DNA of 64,000 nt. Origin: Pseudomonas putida. Its GTDB lineage: Bacteria; Pseudomonadota; Gammaproteobacteria; Pseudomonadales; Pseudomonadaceae. Shown here one piece after another: positions 30,461-39,983 of this stretch. The notes beneath the pieces were generated by a model, which was given only the letters and a program-made list of their open reading frames with translations, ran no database searches and was not told where the DNA came from. Made by a program: the position numbers and the translations under genes. Position 1 is the stretch's first letter, and every line of letters begins with the position of its first letter. The stretch lies in NCBI RefSeq assembly GCF_028682475.1, contig NZ_JANHLE010000010.1:106386-170385 (forward strand), written 5' to 3'.

Positions 30461-32140
30461 TCAACGCTCGTGAACGTAGGTCCCCGGCGCGGCCTCGCCA
30501 GCGGGATAGGCCTTGTTACCCAGGCGTGTCGGTGCCTTTTTCAGTTCCCCGGAACGTGCCGCCATCCAGGCCTGCCAGTGCAGCCACCAGGAGTCGGTGT
30601 GCTTGTGCGCGTTTTCTTGCCATTCGCTGGCCAGTGTCGGCAGTTCACTTCCGGTCATGTAGCGTGCCTTGGGGTTGCCCGGCGGGTTGAGAATGCTCTG
30701 GATATGCCCGCTGTTGGACAGCACGAACTCGACATTGCCACCAAACAGCTGGGCCGAGCGGTAGCAGGCCTGCCAAGGGGTAATGTGATCGGTGGTACCG
30801 GCCAGGCTGAAGATGTCGGCGGTGACTTTCTTCAGGTCGATCGGCGTGCCGCACACTTCCAGTGCATCGGCACGGGTCAGTGGATTACTTTTGAACATTT
30901 CGATCAGGTCGCCATGGAAGGCGGCCGGCAGGCGTGTGGTGTCGTTGTTCCAGAACAGGATGTCGAACACCGGCGGCTCGTTGCCGAGCAGGTAGTTGTT
31001 GACCCAGTAGTTCCAGATCAGGTCGTTGGGGCGCATCCAGGCGAACACTTTGGCCATGTCGCGGCCTTCAAGCACCCCGGCCTGGTAGGAGTGGCGCTTG
31101 GCGGTTTCCAGGGTCTGCTCGTCGACGAACAGGGCGACCTGGTTGTCGAGGGTGGTGTCGAGGACGCTGACCAGCAGGGTCAGGGCATTGACCTTGGTTT
31201 CGCCCAGCGCTGCGTAGTGACCGAGCAGGGCGGTGCAGGTGATGCCACCGGAGCAGGCGCCGAGCATGTTCAGGTCTTTGCTGCCGGTGATCGCCAGGAT
31301 CACGTCGACGGCTTCCTTGAGTGCATCGATATAGGTCGACAGGCCCCATTCGCGCTGGGCCTTGGTCGGGTTGCGCCAGCTGACGATGAAGGTCTGTACA
31401 TTGGAGCGCAGGCAGAAGCGCGCCAGGCTCTTTTCCGGGCTCAGGTCGAAGACATAGAACTTGTTGATCTGGGGTGGCACCACCAGCAGCGGGCGGGCAT
31501 GCACCTGTTCGGTGATCGGCCGGTACTGGATCAGTTCCAGCACGTCGTTGCGAAACACCACCGCGCCTTCGCTGGTCCCCAGGTTCTTGCCGACCTCGAA
31601 GGCCTCCATGTTCACCTGGCTGGGCATGCCGCCATTGTGGACCATGTCCTTGGCCAGGTTCGACAGGCCGTCGAGCAGGCTTTTGCCACCGGTTTCAAAG
31701 AAGCGTTTGACCGCCGCCGGGTTGGCCGCACTGTTGGTCGGGGCCATGGCTTCGGTCATCAGGTTGATGACGAAGTGACCGCGACCGATGTCCTGGTCAG
31801 ACAGGTTGCTGGTTTCGATCCAGTCGTGAAGTTCTTTACGCCAGGCAAGGTAGGTCTGCAGGTAGCGGCGATAAAGCGGGTTCTGGCTCCAGGCCGGATC
31901 GTTGAAACGACGGTCGTCGCTCTCCGGTTGCAGGGCCGATTTGCCGAAAATCACGTTCTTGAGTTCCAGGCCGAATTGCGCGACATGCTTGGCACTGTGC
32001 AGCGGTTGGCGAACGGCCTGGCCCAGCACCATTCGCGCAGATGTCAGCAAATCCTTACGGCGCAAACCGATCACCGGGTTCAGGCCCAGTGTGTTTTCCG
32101 AGGCTTGGCGCTGCAGGTCATCGTTGTTCTTGTTACTCAT
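30461..32140 (-). CDS. phaC1: Class II poly(3-hydroxyalkanoate) synthase 1
   Basis: 559 aa, main medium-chain-length PHA synthase. The nucleophile motif LGACSGGITC puts the catalytic Cys at residue 296, the same position as in phaC2. The ATG at 32140 has GGAG 8 bases upstream. Conserved blocks: VFVVPPQINKFY-like (LLVVPPQINKFYVFDLSPE), WRNPTKAQREWGLSTY, YWVNNYLLGNEPPVFDILFWNNDTTRLP and TDHITPW with the catalytic Asp/His region. First gene of phaC1-Z-C2-D, behind a 348-base non-coding leader. Confidence 0.97.
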   Translation of the reverse strand: MSNKNNDDLQRQASENTLGLNPVIGLRRKDLLTSARMVLGQAVRQPLHSAKHVAQFGLELKNVIFGKSALQPESDDRRFNDPAWSQNPLYRRYLQTYLAWRKELHDWIETSNLSDQDIGRGHFVINLMTEAMAPTNSAANPAAVKRFFETGGKSLLDGLSNLAKDMVHNGGMPSQVNMEAFEVGKNLGTSEGAVVFRNDVLELIQYRPITEQVHARPLLVVPPQINKFYVFDLSPEKSLARFCLRSNVQTFIVSWRNPTKAQREWGLSTYIDALKEAVDVILAITGSKDLNMLGACSGGITCTALLGHYAALGETKVNALTLLVSVLDTTLDNQVALFVDEQTLETAKRHSYQAGVLEGRDMAKVFAWMRPNDLIWNYWVNNYLLGNEPPVFDILFWNNDTTRLPAAFHGDLIEMFKSNPLTRADALEVCGTPIDLKKVTADIFSLAGTTDHITPWQACYRSAQLFGGNVEFVLSNSGHIQSILNPPGNPKARYMTGSELPTLASEWQENAHKHTDSWWLHWQAWMAARSGELKKAPTRLGNKAYPAGEAAPGTYVHER

Positions 32141-32488
32141 CTACGACGCTCCGTTGTCCTGAGACGAGTACCGGCCTGCTGTGCGCATTACACAGACAAG
32201 TGCCCGGTACTGCTGCTCGGGTGACCAGTGATAACGAACTGCGGTCCTGTGGCCGGATGCAAACGACGAAGAGCCCTGCGGGTATTTTCTGCTTGAGAAG
32301 ACTGCCTGCTTTCGCTCGCGACCTCTACATCCCGGCCTGACCCTGCTCCAAACCAATGCAGGGAACTTGCCAGATCTATTGGTTACCCGACTTTCGAGTG
32401 CTGCGCAAGACGGCCATTCATTGGCCGTTAAGCAGGCATTCAAGCAAATAGAATTAGAAAATGCGCTCTAAACCCTGGAAGGCCTGAG
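32141..32488 (-). other. Non-coding leader and promoter region upstream of phaC1
   Basis: 348 bases without a supported gene between the end of the DUF971 gene and phaC1. The phaC1-proximal part would be a long 5' leader if the sigma-54-like site at 32357-32372 is used. Near 32465-32495 a weak GCTCTA/TAGAGC stem followed on the minus strand by ATTTTC could end the hslVU transcript. A short open frame here has no family resemblance or ribosome site. Confidence 0.6.
32357..32372 (-). promoter_or_regulatory. Candidate sigma-54 (RpoN) -24/-12 promoter for phaC1
   Basis: On the minus strand TGGCAAGTTCCCTGCA matches 10 of 12 positions of TGGCACG-N4-TTGCW with the GG-N10-GC spacing exact. It is about 215 bases before the phaC1 start. 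A sigma-54-type promoter has been proposed upstream of phaC1 in P. aeruginosa; transcription from this site is unproven, and a match of this quality can occur by chance. Confidence 0.4.
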
Positions 32489-32866
32489 CTAGAGCATCAG
32501 CTTGACGATGGACTCGGACGGGTCGCGGGATTTGCCGGCTTTTTCCAGCTCGCCGAGGTAGTCATTCCAGAGATCCTGCTGGCGCAGGCACAGTTGCTCC
32601 AGGTACTCCCAGGTGAACAGGCCGCTGTCGTGGCCGTCGTCGAAGGTCAGTTTCAGGGCGTACTGGCCGGCAGGTTCCAGACCGCTCAGGCCGACGCCAA
32701 GCTTGCCGTACTGGAGGATCGGATTGCCGTGGCCCTGGACCTCGGCGGAAGGCGAGTGCACGCGCAGGAATTCGGCGGGCAGGTGGTACACCTCATCGGT
32801 CCCGTAGGTCAGGGTGAGGGTCTTGGAGGCTTTGTGCAGGTTGATGCCGGTGGGGATTCTGGCCAT
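32489..32866 (-). CDS. DUF971 (gamma-butyrobetaine hydroxylase-like) protein
   Basis: 125 aa, MARIPTGINLHKASKTLTLTYGTDEVYHLPAEFLRVHSPSAEVQGHG. It resembles the small stand-alone DUF971 domain also found at the N-terminus of gamma-butyrobetaine hydroxylase; residues FDDGHDSGLFTWEYLEQL are typical. The molecular role of the stand-alone form is not established; an iron-sulfur or zinc role has been suggested for relatives. It follows hslU by 44 bases and is probably co-transcribed with hslVU. Confidence 0.88.
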   Translation of the reverse strand: MARIPTGINLHKASKTLTLTYGTDEVYHLPAEFLRVHSPSAEVQGHGNPILQYGKLGVGLSGLEPAGQYALKLTFDDGHDSGLFTWEYLEQLCLRQQDLWNDYLGELEKAGKSRDPSESIVKLML

Positions 32867-32910
32867 GTGGTTCAGGGCCGCAAGCGGCCCTGCCTGTAAG
32901 AGAATGAGGC

Positions 32911-34248
32911 TTACAGAATATAACGAGAAAGGTCTTCGTTCTGCGCCAATTCGCCGAGGTGGCTGTTGACGTACTCGGCGTCGATGCGGATCGGCGCTTC
33001 GGTGTGGGCGCTGGCCAGGTCGCCGGCGCTGAACGACACCTCTTCAAGCAGACGCTCGAGCAAGGTGTGCAGGCGGCGAGCACCGATGTTCTCGGTTTTC
33101 TCGTTGACCTGCCAGGCGATCTCGGCCAGGCGCTTGATGCCTTCGGCGGCGAACTCGATGTGCAGGCCTTCGGTTTTCAGCAGCTCGCGGTATTGCTCGG
33201 TCAGCGAGGCGTGCGGTTCGCTGAGGATACGCTCGAAGTCTTCCGGGCTCAGGGCCTTGAGTTCGACACGGATCGGCAGACGACCTTGCAGTTCCGGGAC
33301 CAGGTCGCTCGGCTTGCTCAGGTGGAACGCGCCGGAGGCGATGAACAGGATGTGGTCAGTCTTGACCATGCCCAGCTTGGTGTTCACCGTGCAGCCTTCG
33401 ATCAGCGGCAGCAGGTCGCGCTGTACGCCTTCACGCGAGACATCGGCGCCGCCGACGTTGCCACGCTTGGCGACCTTGTCGATTTCGTCGATGAACACGA
33501 TGCCGTGCTGCTCGACCGCTTCCAGGGCCTTGGCCTTGAGCTCGTCTTCGTTGACCAGGCGGCTGGCTTCCTCGTCGCGTACCAGCTTGAGCGCTTCCTT
33601 GACCTTGAGCTTGCGGCTCTTGCGCTTGCCCTTGCCCATGTTGGCGAACAGGTTTTGCAGCTGGTTGGTCATCTCTTCCATGCCCGGTGGCGCGGAAATG
33701 TCGACGCCCATGGCTTCGGCCACTTCGATCTCGATTTCCTTGTCATCCAGCTGACCTTCGCGCAGACGCTTGCGGAACAGCTGGCGGGTGTTGGAGTCCT
33801 GCGAGTTGACCTGGTCTTCGTTGAAGCCGGTGCGTGCCGGTGGCAGCAGGGCATCCAGGATGCGCTCTTCGGCGGCGTCTTCGGCACGGTGGCCGACACG
33901 GACGATTTCCTGCTCGCGGAGCATCTTGATCGCGGCATCGGCCAGATCACGGATGATCGACTCGACGTCACGGCCAACGTAGCCGACTTCGGTGAACTTG
34001 GTCGCTTCGACCTTGATGAACGGGGCGTTGGCCAGTTTGGCCAGTCGCCGGGCGATTTCGGTCTTGCCGACGCCGGTCGGGCCGATCATCAGGATGTTCT
34101 TCGGCGTGACTTCAACGCGCAGCTCAGCCGGCAGCTGCATGCGCCGCCAGCGGTTGCGCAGGGCGATGGCGACGGCGCGCTTGGCGTCGTCCTGGCCGAT
34201 GATGTGGCGGTTGAGTTCGTGGACGATCTCGCGGGGGGTCATGGACAT
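32911..34248 (-). CDS. hslU: ATP-dependent protease ATPase subunit HslU
   Basis: 445 aa from the ATG at 34248 ([19 protein letters not shown]). AAA+ unfoldase of the HslVU protease. Walker A GPTGVGKT, pore-loop GYVGRD, Walker [11 protein letters not shown], sensor and arginine-finger region [14 protein letters not shown], and the C-terminal ...LSRYIL, whose last residues dock into HslV to activate it. The I-domain contains a Lys/Arg-rich stretch ([15 protein letters not shown]). It lies 77 bases after hslV. Confidence 0.97.
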   Translation of the reverse strand: MSMTPREIVHELNRHIIGQDDAKRAVAIALRNRWRRMQLPAELRVEVTPKNILMIGPTGVGKTEIARRLAKLANAPFIKVEATKFTEVGYVGRDVESIIRDLADAAIKMLREQEIVRVGHRAEDAAEERILDALLPPARTGFNEDQVNSQDSNTRQLFRKRLREGQLDDKEIEIEVAEAMGVDISAPPGMEEMTNQLQNLFANMGKGKRKSRKLKVKEALKLVRDEEASRLVNEDELKAKALEAVEQHGIVFIDEIDKVAKRGNVGGADVSREGVQRDLLPLIEGCTVNTKLGMVKTDHILFIASGAFHLSKPSDLVPELQGRLPIRVELKALSPEDFERILSEPHASLTEQYRELLKTEGLHIEFAAEGIKRLAEIAWQVNEKTENIGARRLHTLLERLLEEVSFSAGDLASAHTEAPIRIDAEYVNSHLGELAQNEDLSRYIL

Positions 34249-34325
34249 GGTTGTGATGGTCCTTGGGCTCGATAAATCAGCGTGGAAAAGCCCGGCCACC
34301 GGGGCCGGGCGCCAGAACAGCTGAA

Positions 34326-34856
34326 TTACTCGGCCAGGTCCTGCTCCTCGATAGTCAGGTGGTGGTTGGTGAACACACAGATGTCACCGGCGATGTTCAG
34401 CGCGGTCTCGGCGATTTCACGCGCCGAGAGGTCGGTTTTTTGCAGCAGGGCGCGGGCGGCGGCCTGGGCGTAGGCGCCACCGGAGCCCATGGCGATCAGG
34501 CCGTCTTCGGGTTCGACCACGTCACCGTTGCCGGTGATGATCAGCGAAGCGTCTTTGTTGGCGACCGCCAGCATGGCTTCCAGGCGGCTCAGGGAACGGT
34601 CGGTACGCCATTCCTTGGCAAGCTCCACGGCGGCACGGATCAGATGGCCCTGGTGCTTTTCCAGCTGGCCTTCAAAGCGTTCGAACAGGGTGAATGCGTC
34701 GGCGGTGGCACCGGCGAAGCCGGCGATGACCTGACCGTGGTACAGGCGGCGGACTTTCTTGGCGTTGCCTTTCATCACGGTGTTGCCGAGAGAAACCTGG
34801 CCGTCGCCGCCCATGACGACTTTGCCGTGGCGGCGAACTGAAACGATGGTGGTCAA
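34326..34856 (-). CDS. hslV: ATP-dependent protease peptidase subunit HslV (TTG start)
   Basis: 176 aa. The start is a TTG at 34856: it gives the family length and sequence (M)[19 protein letters not shown], places GGAGA about 8 bases upstream, and leaves Thr2 to become the catalytic N-terminal threonine after Met removal. No ATG or GTG fits. HslV is the proteasome-like peptidase ring of Hsl[16 protein letters not shown] and the other conserved blocks are intact. An RpoH-type promoter lies just upstream. Confidence 0.96.
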   Translation of the reverse strand: MTTIVSVRRHGKVVMGGDGQVSLGNTVMKGNAKKVRRLYHGQVIAGFAGATADAFTLFERFEGQLEKHQGHLIRAAVELAKEWRTDRSLSRLEAMLAVANKDASLIITGNGDVVEPEDGLIAMGSGGAYAQAAARALLQKTDLSAREIAETALNIAGDICVFTNHHLTIEEQDLAE

Positions 34857-34901
34857 GGGAGAGTCTCCACGCAGCGGGGCGAAAATGCCTGATGCAGACT
34901 C

Positions 34902-34930
34902 ATATGGGGGTGGTGGGAAGGATTTCAACC
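34902..34930 (-). promoter_or_regulatory. RpoH (sigma-32) heat-shock promoter of hslVU
   Basis: On the minus strand GGTTGAAA (34930-34923), a 13-base spacer, then CCCCATAT (34909-34902), an excellent fit to the heat-shock consensus CTTGAA...CCCCATNT. The expected start point is near 34895, about 40 bases before the TTG start of hslV. HslVU is a classical heat-shock operon. Confidence 0.75.
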
Positions 34931-34950
34931 TTGAAGGATGAGCGGTAAGC

Positions 34951-35021
34951 ATCGCCGGCAAGGCCGACTCCCACAGGGACTGCATACACCGACCCTTGTG
35001 GGAGCCGGCCTTGCCGGCGAT
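34951..35021. repeat. REP pair (GCCGGC class), inward-facing
   Basis: Units at 34951-34974 and 34998-35021 are inverted copies in the gap between pyrC' and hslV. It starts about 20 bases upstream of the hslV -35 element, so it may both end the pyr transcript and insulate the heat-shock promoter. Confidence 0.82.
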
Positions 35022-35047
35022 TGGGCCGCAAAGCGGCCCCAGGATCA

Positions 35048-36315
35048 TCAGGCTTCGTGGCTGATATGCCCATCGACCAAGGTATAACGCACCGCGCCCG
35101 GCAGGCAGTGGCCGATGAACGGGCAGTTGTCGCCTTTGGAGCGCCACTGCTCGCCCGCCAAGGTCGAGGCCTTAGCATCGAACAGCACCAGGTCGGCCGC
35201 CGCGCCGACTTTCAGTTCCCCGGCCGGCAGACGCAGGGCCTGGGCAGGGCCGCTGGACAAACGCTGCAACAAAGTCGGCAGATCAAGCAGGCCATCTTCC
35301 ACCAGCGTCATCGCCAGCGGCAGCAGCAACTCGACGCTGCTGATGCCCGGCTCGGTGGCTCCGAACGGTGCCAGCTTGGCGTCACGCTCGTGTGGCTGGT
35401 GATGGCTGGAGATCGCCTGGATCACCCCGGATTTCACTGCCTCGCGCAGGCCGTCACGGTCGGCCTGGGTGCGCAGCGGCGGCTGCACGTGGTAGAGGCT
35501 GGAGAAGTCGCGCAGCGCTTCGTCGGTGAGGATCAACTGGTACAGGGCGACGTCGGCGGTCACCGGCAGGCCCAGTTCCTGAGCCTGGGCAATCAGCCGC
35601 GCACCACGGGCACTGGTCAGCTGACTGAAGTGCGCACGCACGCCGGTCTGTTCGACCAACAGCAGGTTGCGCGCCAGCGCGACGGTCTCGGCAGTTTCCG
35701 GAATGCCCGGCAGGCCGAGGAAGCTGGCCATGGCGCCTTCGTGGGCCAGGCCGCCCTGGGCCAGGTCGCGGTCCTGAGAGTGGAAGATCACCGTCAGGTC
35801 GAAGGTTGCCGCGTACTCCAGGGCACGGGCCAGGGTGCGATTGTTGGCAAAGGCATTCAGGCCATTGCCGAACGCCACACAGCCGGCGTCACGCAGGGCA
35901 ATCAGCTCGGCCAGCTGTTCGCCTTCCAGGCCTTTGCTCAGGGCGCCGATCGGGAACACTTTGCTGTGCCCGGCTTCGCGGGCGCGGTCGAGGATCAGCT
36001 CGGCAACCGCCGAGGTGTCGAGCACCGGTTTGGTTTGCGGTGGGCAGCACAGGCTGGTGACGCCGCCCGCGGCTGCAGCACGGGTTTCGCTGGCGATGCT
36101 GCCCTTGCGGCTGTAACCCGGTTCGCGCAAGGCGACGTTGAGGTCGACCAGGCCGGGGGCGGCGATCAGGCCCTGGGCGTCGATGCTGCGCGCCGGTTTG
36201 AAGCCGGCGGGGGCCGCGCCGATGGCAACGATCTTGCCGGCATCGATGTGCAGATCAGCGGTCTGGTCCAGGCCGCTCAGGGGGTCAATGACCCGGGCGC
36301 CGAGAATACTGAGGG

Positions 36316-36319
<4 letters not shown>
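35048..36319 (-). CDS. pyrC': Inactive dihydroorotase-like subunit of aspartate transcarbamoylase
   Basis: 423 aa, GTG start in a GTGA overlap with pyrB. Overall a dihydroorotase/amidohydrolase fold, but the metal motif normally H-x-H in G-x-V-D-x-H-x-H is here [13 protein letters not shown], with Asn61 and Ala63 in place of both histidines, and the later T-D-H-A-P-H region is SSHHQPHE. It is therefore predicted to be catalytically dead. In Pseudomonas such PyrC' chains are structural partners that hold the PyrB dodecamer together; the true dihydroorotase must be elsewhere. The gene is at the end of the yqgE-ruvX-pyrR-pyrB-pyrC' run. Confidence 0.94.
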
Positions 36320-37320
<1,001 letters not shown>

Positions 37321-37332
37321 CGCGAGGGACTC

Positions 37333-37851
37333 TTAAAGGGCGGAAGCGGAAGCGAGGTCCTGGCGCTCGAGGGCGAGCGGTGCGGGTCCGGTCAATTTTA
37401 CCCGTTCATGGGCAGCCAGCGACAGCGTCGCGCCGACCACATTCGGGCGGATCGGCAATTCACCGGCATCCAGGTCGAGCAGGCACACCAGGGTCACGCT
37501 GGCCGGACGGCCATAGTCGAACAGTTCGTTGAGGGCGGCGCGAATGGTGCGACCGCTCATCAGCACGTCGTCGACCAGGATCAGGTGCTGACCTTCGATC
37601 TCGAACGGCAGGTCCGAGGGGCGCACCTGCGGGTGCAGGCCGTTCTGGCTGAAATCATCGCGATAGAACGAAACGTCGAGGGTGCCCAGGGCGGCATCGC
37701 TGCCCAGTTCTGCGAGCAGGGCCTGGGCAACCCAGATACCCCCGGTGCGGATGCCGATGAAGCGTGGTTCGGTAATGTTGCGCCGGGCCAGATGGGCACG
37801 AAGGTCGACAGCCATCTGCCGGATCAGTTCGGCGGGATTGGGTAGGCTCAT
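37333..37851 (-). CDS. pyrR: Pyrimidine regulatory protein / uracil phosphoribosyltransferase-like PyrR
   Basis: 172 aa with the type I phosphoribosyltransferase PRPP motif [18 protein letters not shown] and the [12 protein letters not shown] loop. In Bacillus PyrR is an RNA-binding attenuator with UPRTase activity; in Pseudomonas it affects pyr gene expression. GAGGAG lies 6 bases before the ATG at 37851. No obvious PyrR anti-antiterminator was identified in the 54-base gap upstream. Confidence 0.94.
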   Translation of the reverse strand: MSLPNPAELIRQMAVDLRAHLARRNITEPRFIGIRTGGIWVAQALLAELGSDAALGTLDVSFYRDDFSQNGLHPQVRPSDLPFEIEGQHLILVDDVLMSGRTIRAALNELFDYGRPASVTLVCLLDLDAGELPIRPNVVGATLSLAAHERVKLTGPAPLALERQDLASASAL

Positions 37852-37905
37852 GCTTGCTCCTCAAGAGGCCGGGGGCGCAGCGCTGGCCCGGCTTGAATCC
37901 GATGA

Positions 37906-38340
37906 TCAGGATTGCCCGGTATTGGCCTCCAGCCAGCCCTGCAGCAGCAGGGCAGCGGCAATGGCGTCGACCGGGTTGTCGCGGTAACTGCCACGCTGGC
38001 CGCCGCGGGCCATGCGCTCGCCCTTGGCTTCGAAGGTGGTCAGGCGTTCGTCGTGAGTATGCACGGGCAGGTTGAAGCGGCCGTTCAGGCGCCGGGCGAA
38101 TTTCTCGGCGCGGGCACTCATTTCGCTCGGGGTGCCGTCCATGTTCAGTGGCAGGCCAACGACGATAGCGTCGGGCTTCCACTCGTGGATGAGCTTTTCC
38201 ACCTGGGTCCAGTCCGGTACACCGTTCTGGGCCTTGAGGGTACACAGCTCGCGGGCCTGGCCGGTGATGACCTGGCCGACGGCGACACCGATCTGTTTGG
38301 TGCCGTAGTCAAAGCCCAGCAGCAGACGCAGTTCGGCCAT
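37906..38340 (-). CDS. ruvX: RNase H-fold protein YqgF/RuvX (putative pre-16S rRNA nuclease)
   Basis: 144 aa. The motif LLGFDYGTKQIGVAVGQ at the N-terminus, then IVVGLPLNMDGTPSEMSARAEKFARRL, HDERLTTFEA and the C-terminal DAIAAALLLQGWL carry the acidic residues of the RuvC/RNase H fold. Proposed to mature the 5' end of 16S rRNA. The ATG shares one base with the yqgE stop. Confidence 0.95.
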   Translation of the reverse strand: MAELRLLLGFDYGTKQIGVAVGQVITGQARELCTLKAQNGVPDWTQVEKLIHEWKPDAIVVGLPLNMDGTPSEMSARAEKFARRLNGRFNLPVHTHDERLTTFEAKGERMARGGQRGSYRDNPVDAIAAALLLQGWLEANTGQS

Positions 38341-38909
38341 CAGGCGTGCCCCGCCTGGCTGGTCAGCAGGCTCAGATTGATGCCCAGGCTCGCCGCTGCG
38401 GCGGCCAGGCGCTGCTCGCAGGCCATGCCGAAGATGATCTCGGGGTCGAACGGGCAGTTGAGCCAGGCGTTGTCGGCCAGTTCCGCTTCCAGCTGGCCGG
38501 CTTCCCAGCCTGCGTAGCCGAGGGTGATCAGGCTCTGTTGCGGCCCGCCGCCGTCGGCGATGGCGAACAGCACATCCTGGGAGGTGGTCAGCGACAGGCC
38601 GTCCAGCTCGATGGTGGCCTGGAAGCTCTTGTCACTGGTGTGCAGGACGAAGCCGCGGTCGCTTTGCACCGGGCCACCCATGTAGATAGGTACCTGAATG
38701 CAGCTGGCCGGCGGCTCGACGTTCGGGCGCAGTTGTTCGAGGATATCGGCCAGGTTGAGCTCCTGGGGCCGATTGACCACCAGCCCCATCGCGCCATTGG
38801 CGTTGTGCTCGACGATGTAGGTCAAGGTATGCGCGAAGTTCGGGTCGGCCATGTGTGGCATGGCAATCAGGAACTGATGCTTGAGGTAACTCGGGCTGAG
38901 GTTTTTCAT
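38340..38909 (-). CDS. yqgE: UPF0301 family protein YqgE
   Basis: 189 aa from the ATG at 38909 (MKNLSPSYLKHQFLIAMPHM), the family N-terminus; no strong ribosome site is seen, and an in-frame ATG 12 codons upstream is an alternative. Conserved blocks: FAHTLTYIVEHNANGAMGLVVNRP, VPIYMGGPVQSDRGFVLH and TLGYAGWEAGQLEAEL. Often linked to ruvX. The biochemical function is unknown; the family is sometimes annotated as a putative transcriptional regulator without proof. Confidence 0.93.
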   Translation of the reverse strand: MKNLSPSYLKHQFLIAMPHMADPNFAHTLTYIVEHNANGAMGLVVNRPQELNLADILEQLRPNVEPPASCIQVPIYMGGPVQSDRGFVLHTSDKSFQATIELDGLSLTTSQDVLFAIADGGGPQQSLITLGYAGWEAGQLEAELADNAWLNCPFDPEIIFGMACEQRLAAAAASLGINLSLLTSQAGHA

Positions 38910-38969
38910 GGCTAATAGTGTGGCGTCGGTACGCCAGACTGACAAGCCTGAAGTGTGGGAGCGGGGCGG

Positions 38970-39875
38970 TCAATTGCTGGACAAACGGTCGCCACGGGCA
39001 AAGCGCCAGGTGCGAATGATCTCCAGCCGGTCGATGTCGGCCAGATCGCCGGTAAACGGTGCAAAAGGCGCCGCCAGACGGACGATGCGCTGGGCGGCCT
39101 GGTCGAGCAGCGGTTGCCCGGACGACTCCAGCACCAGCACTTCATAGAGCGAGCCGTCGTGGTTGATCGAGACCATTAGCCGCAGGCTGCCGTAGATCTG
39201 CTGGCGGCGGGCTTCGTCGGGGTAGTTGAGGTTGCCGATGCGCTCGACCTTCTTGCGCCATTCGTCCTTGTACCAGGCACCCTTGTCGCGCATGGTCGAG
39301 GCGGCATTTAGACGATGAATGCGCGGGCGCTTGGCGTACAGCTGTTGCTCGTTGGACAGCTCGGCTTCGAGGCTGGCGATCTGGCTGGACAGTTGCGAGC
39401 TGTCGAAGTCCGGGGTCGCGGCCTTGGGTTTGGGCTGCGGCTTGGCTTCCTTGGGCCGGGTTTCGACTTTTTGCGGCCTCGGCGCCTGGGTGGTGACCAC
39501 GGCCTTGGGCGGTGCCGGCTGCGGCTGCACTTCAGGCTTGGCGGCCGGGGGCGGCGTTACCTTATTTATCTTGCTGTCCTGAAACGGCGCGACTTCAGTG
39601 GTTTTCGGCACAGCTTTCTTGTCCAGGGTGCCGCTGCCCTGCTGGTTGTCCTGGGCCAGGAAGTCGGCCTTCTGCGGGGCTTTCTCGCTTTTGAAGGTCG
39701 CCAGGGTGATTTCCATGGTGCGGCGGATTTCTTCCGGCTTGGCAATGGTAAAGCCCACGCCGAGGATCAGCGCCAGGTGCACCAGCGCGGCCAGGAACAA
39801 GGTAAAGCCAAGCCGGTCCGCCGGGCGAACGCGAGGCGGGTTGAAGTCGGCGGGGATGTCAGCAGGCAGCGTCAT
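38970..39875 (-). CDS. TonB-family energy transducer (TonB3-like)
   Basis: 301 aa from the ATG at 39875 (MTLPADIPADFNPPRVRPADR). One N-terminal membrane anchor (LGFTLFLAALVHLALILGVGFTI), a Pro/Lys/Glu-rich periplasm-spanning linker (PPPAAKPEVQPQPAPPKAV, KPQPKPKAATP) and a C-terminal TonB domain with RIGNLNYPDEARRQQIYGSLRLMVSINHDGSLYEVLVLESSGQPLLDQAA. In P. aeruginosa the gene at this place before gshB-pilG is tonB3, needed for twitching motility and pilus assembly, so a pilus role is more likely here than siderophore uptake. No ExbB/ExbD nearby. Confidence 0.9.
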   Translation of the reverse strand: MTLPADIPADFNPPRVRPADRLGFTLFLAALVHLALILGVGFTIAKPEEIRRTMEITLATFKSEKAPQKADFLAQDNQQGSGTLDKKAVPKTTEVAPFQDSKINKVTPPPAAKPEVQPQPAPPKAVVTTQAPRPQKVETRPKEAKPQPKPKAATPDFDSSQLSSQIASLEAELSNEQQLYAKRPRIHRLNAASTMRDKGAWYKDEWRKKVERIGNLNYPDEARRQQIYGSLRLMVSINHDGSLYEVLVLESSGQPLLDQAAQRIVRLAAPFAPFTGDLADIDRLEIIRTWRFARGDRLSSN

Positions 39876-39983
39876 CAGGTATCCAGCAGCCACGAAGCCG
39901 GGGGAAACCGGCAGAGCGGGTGCACAGGTCAAAAAAACGACCGGCATGATACCCCACTCTGCGCGGTTGCTCCGCGTCGGCGG

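Noticed and set aside
32141..32443. 100-codon open frame in the phaC1 leader, minus strand
   Set aside because: No ribosome site, no family resemblance and it overlaps the candidate promoter.
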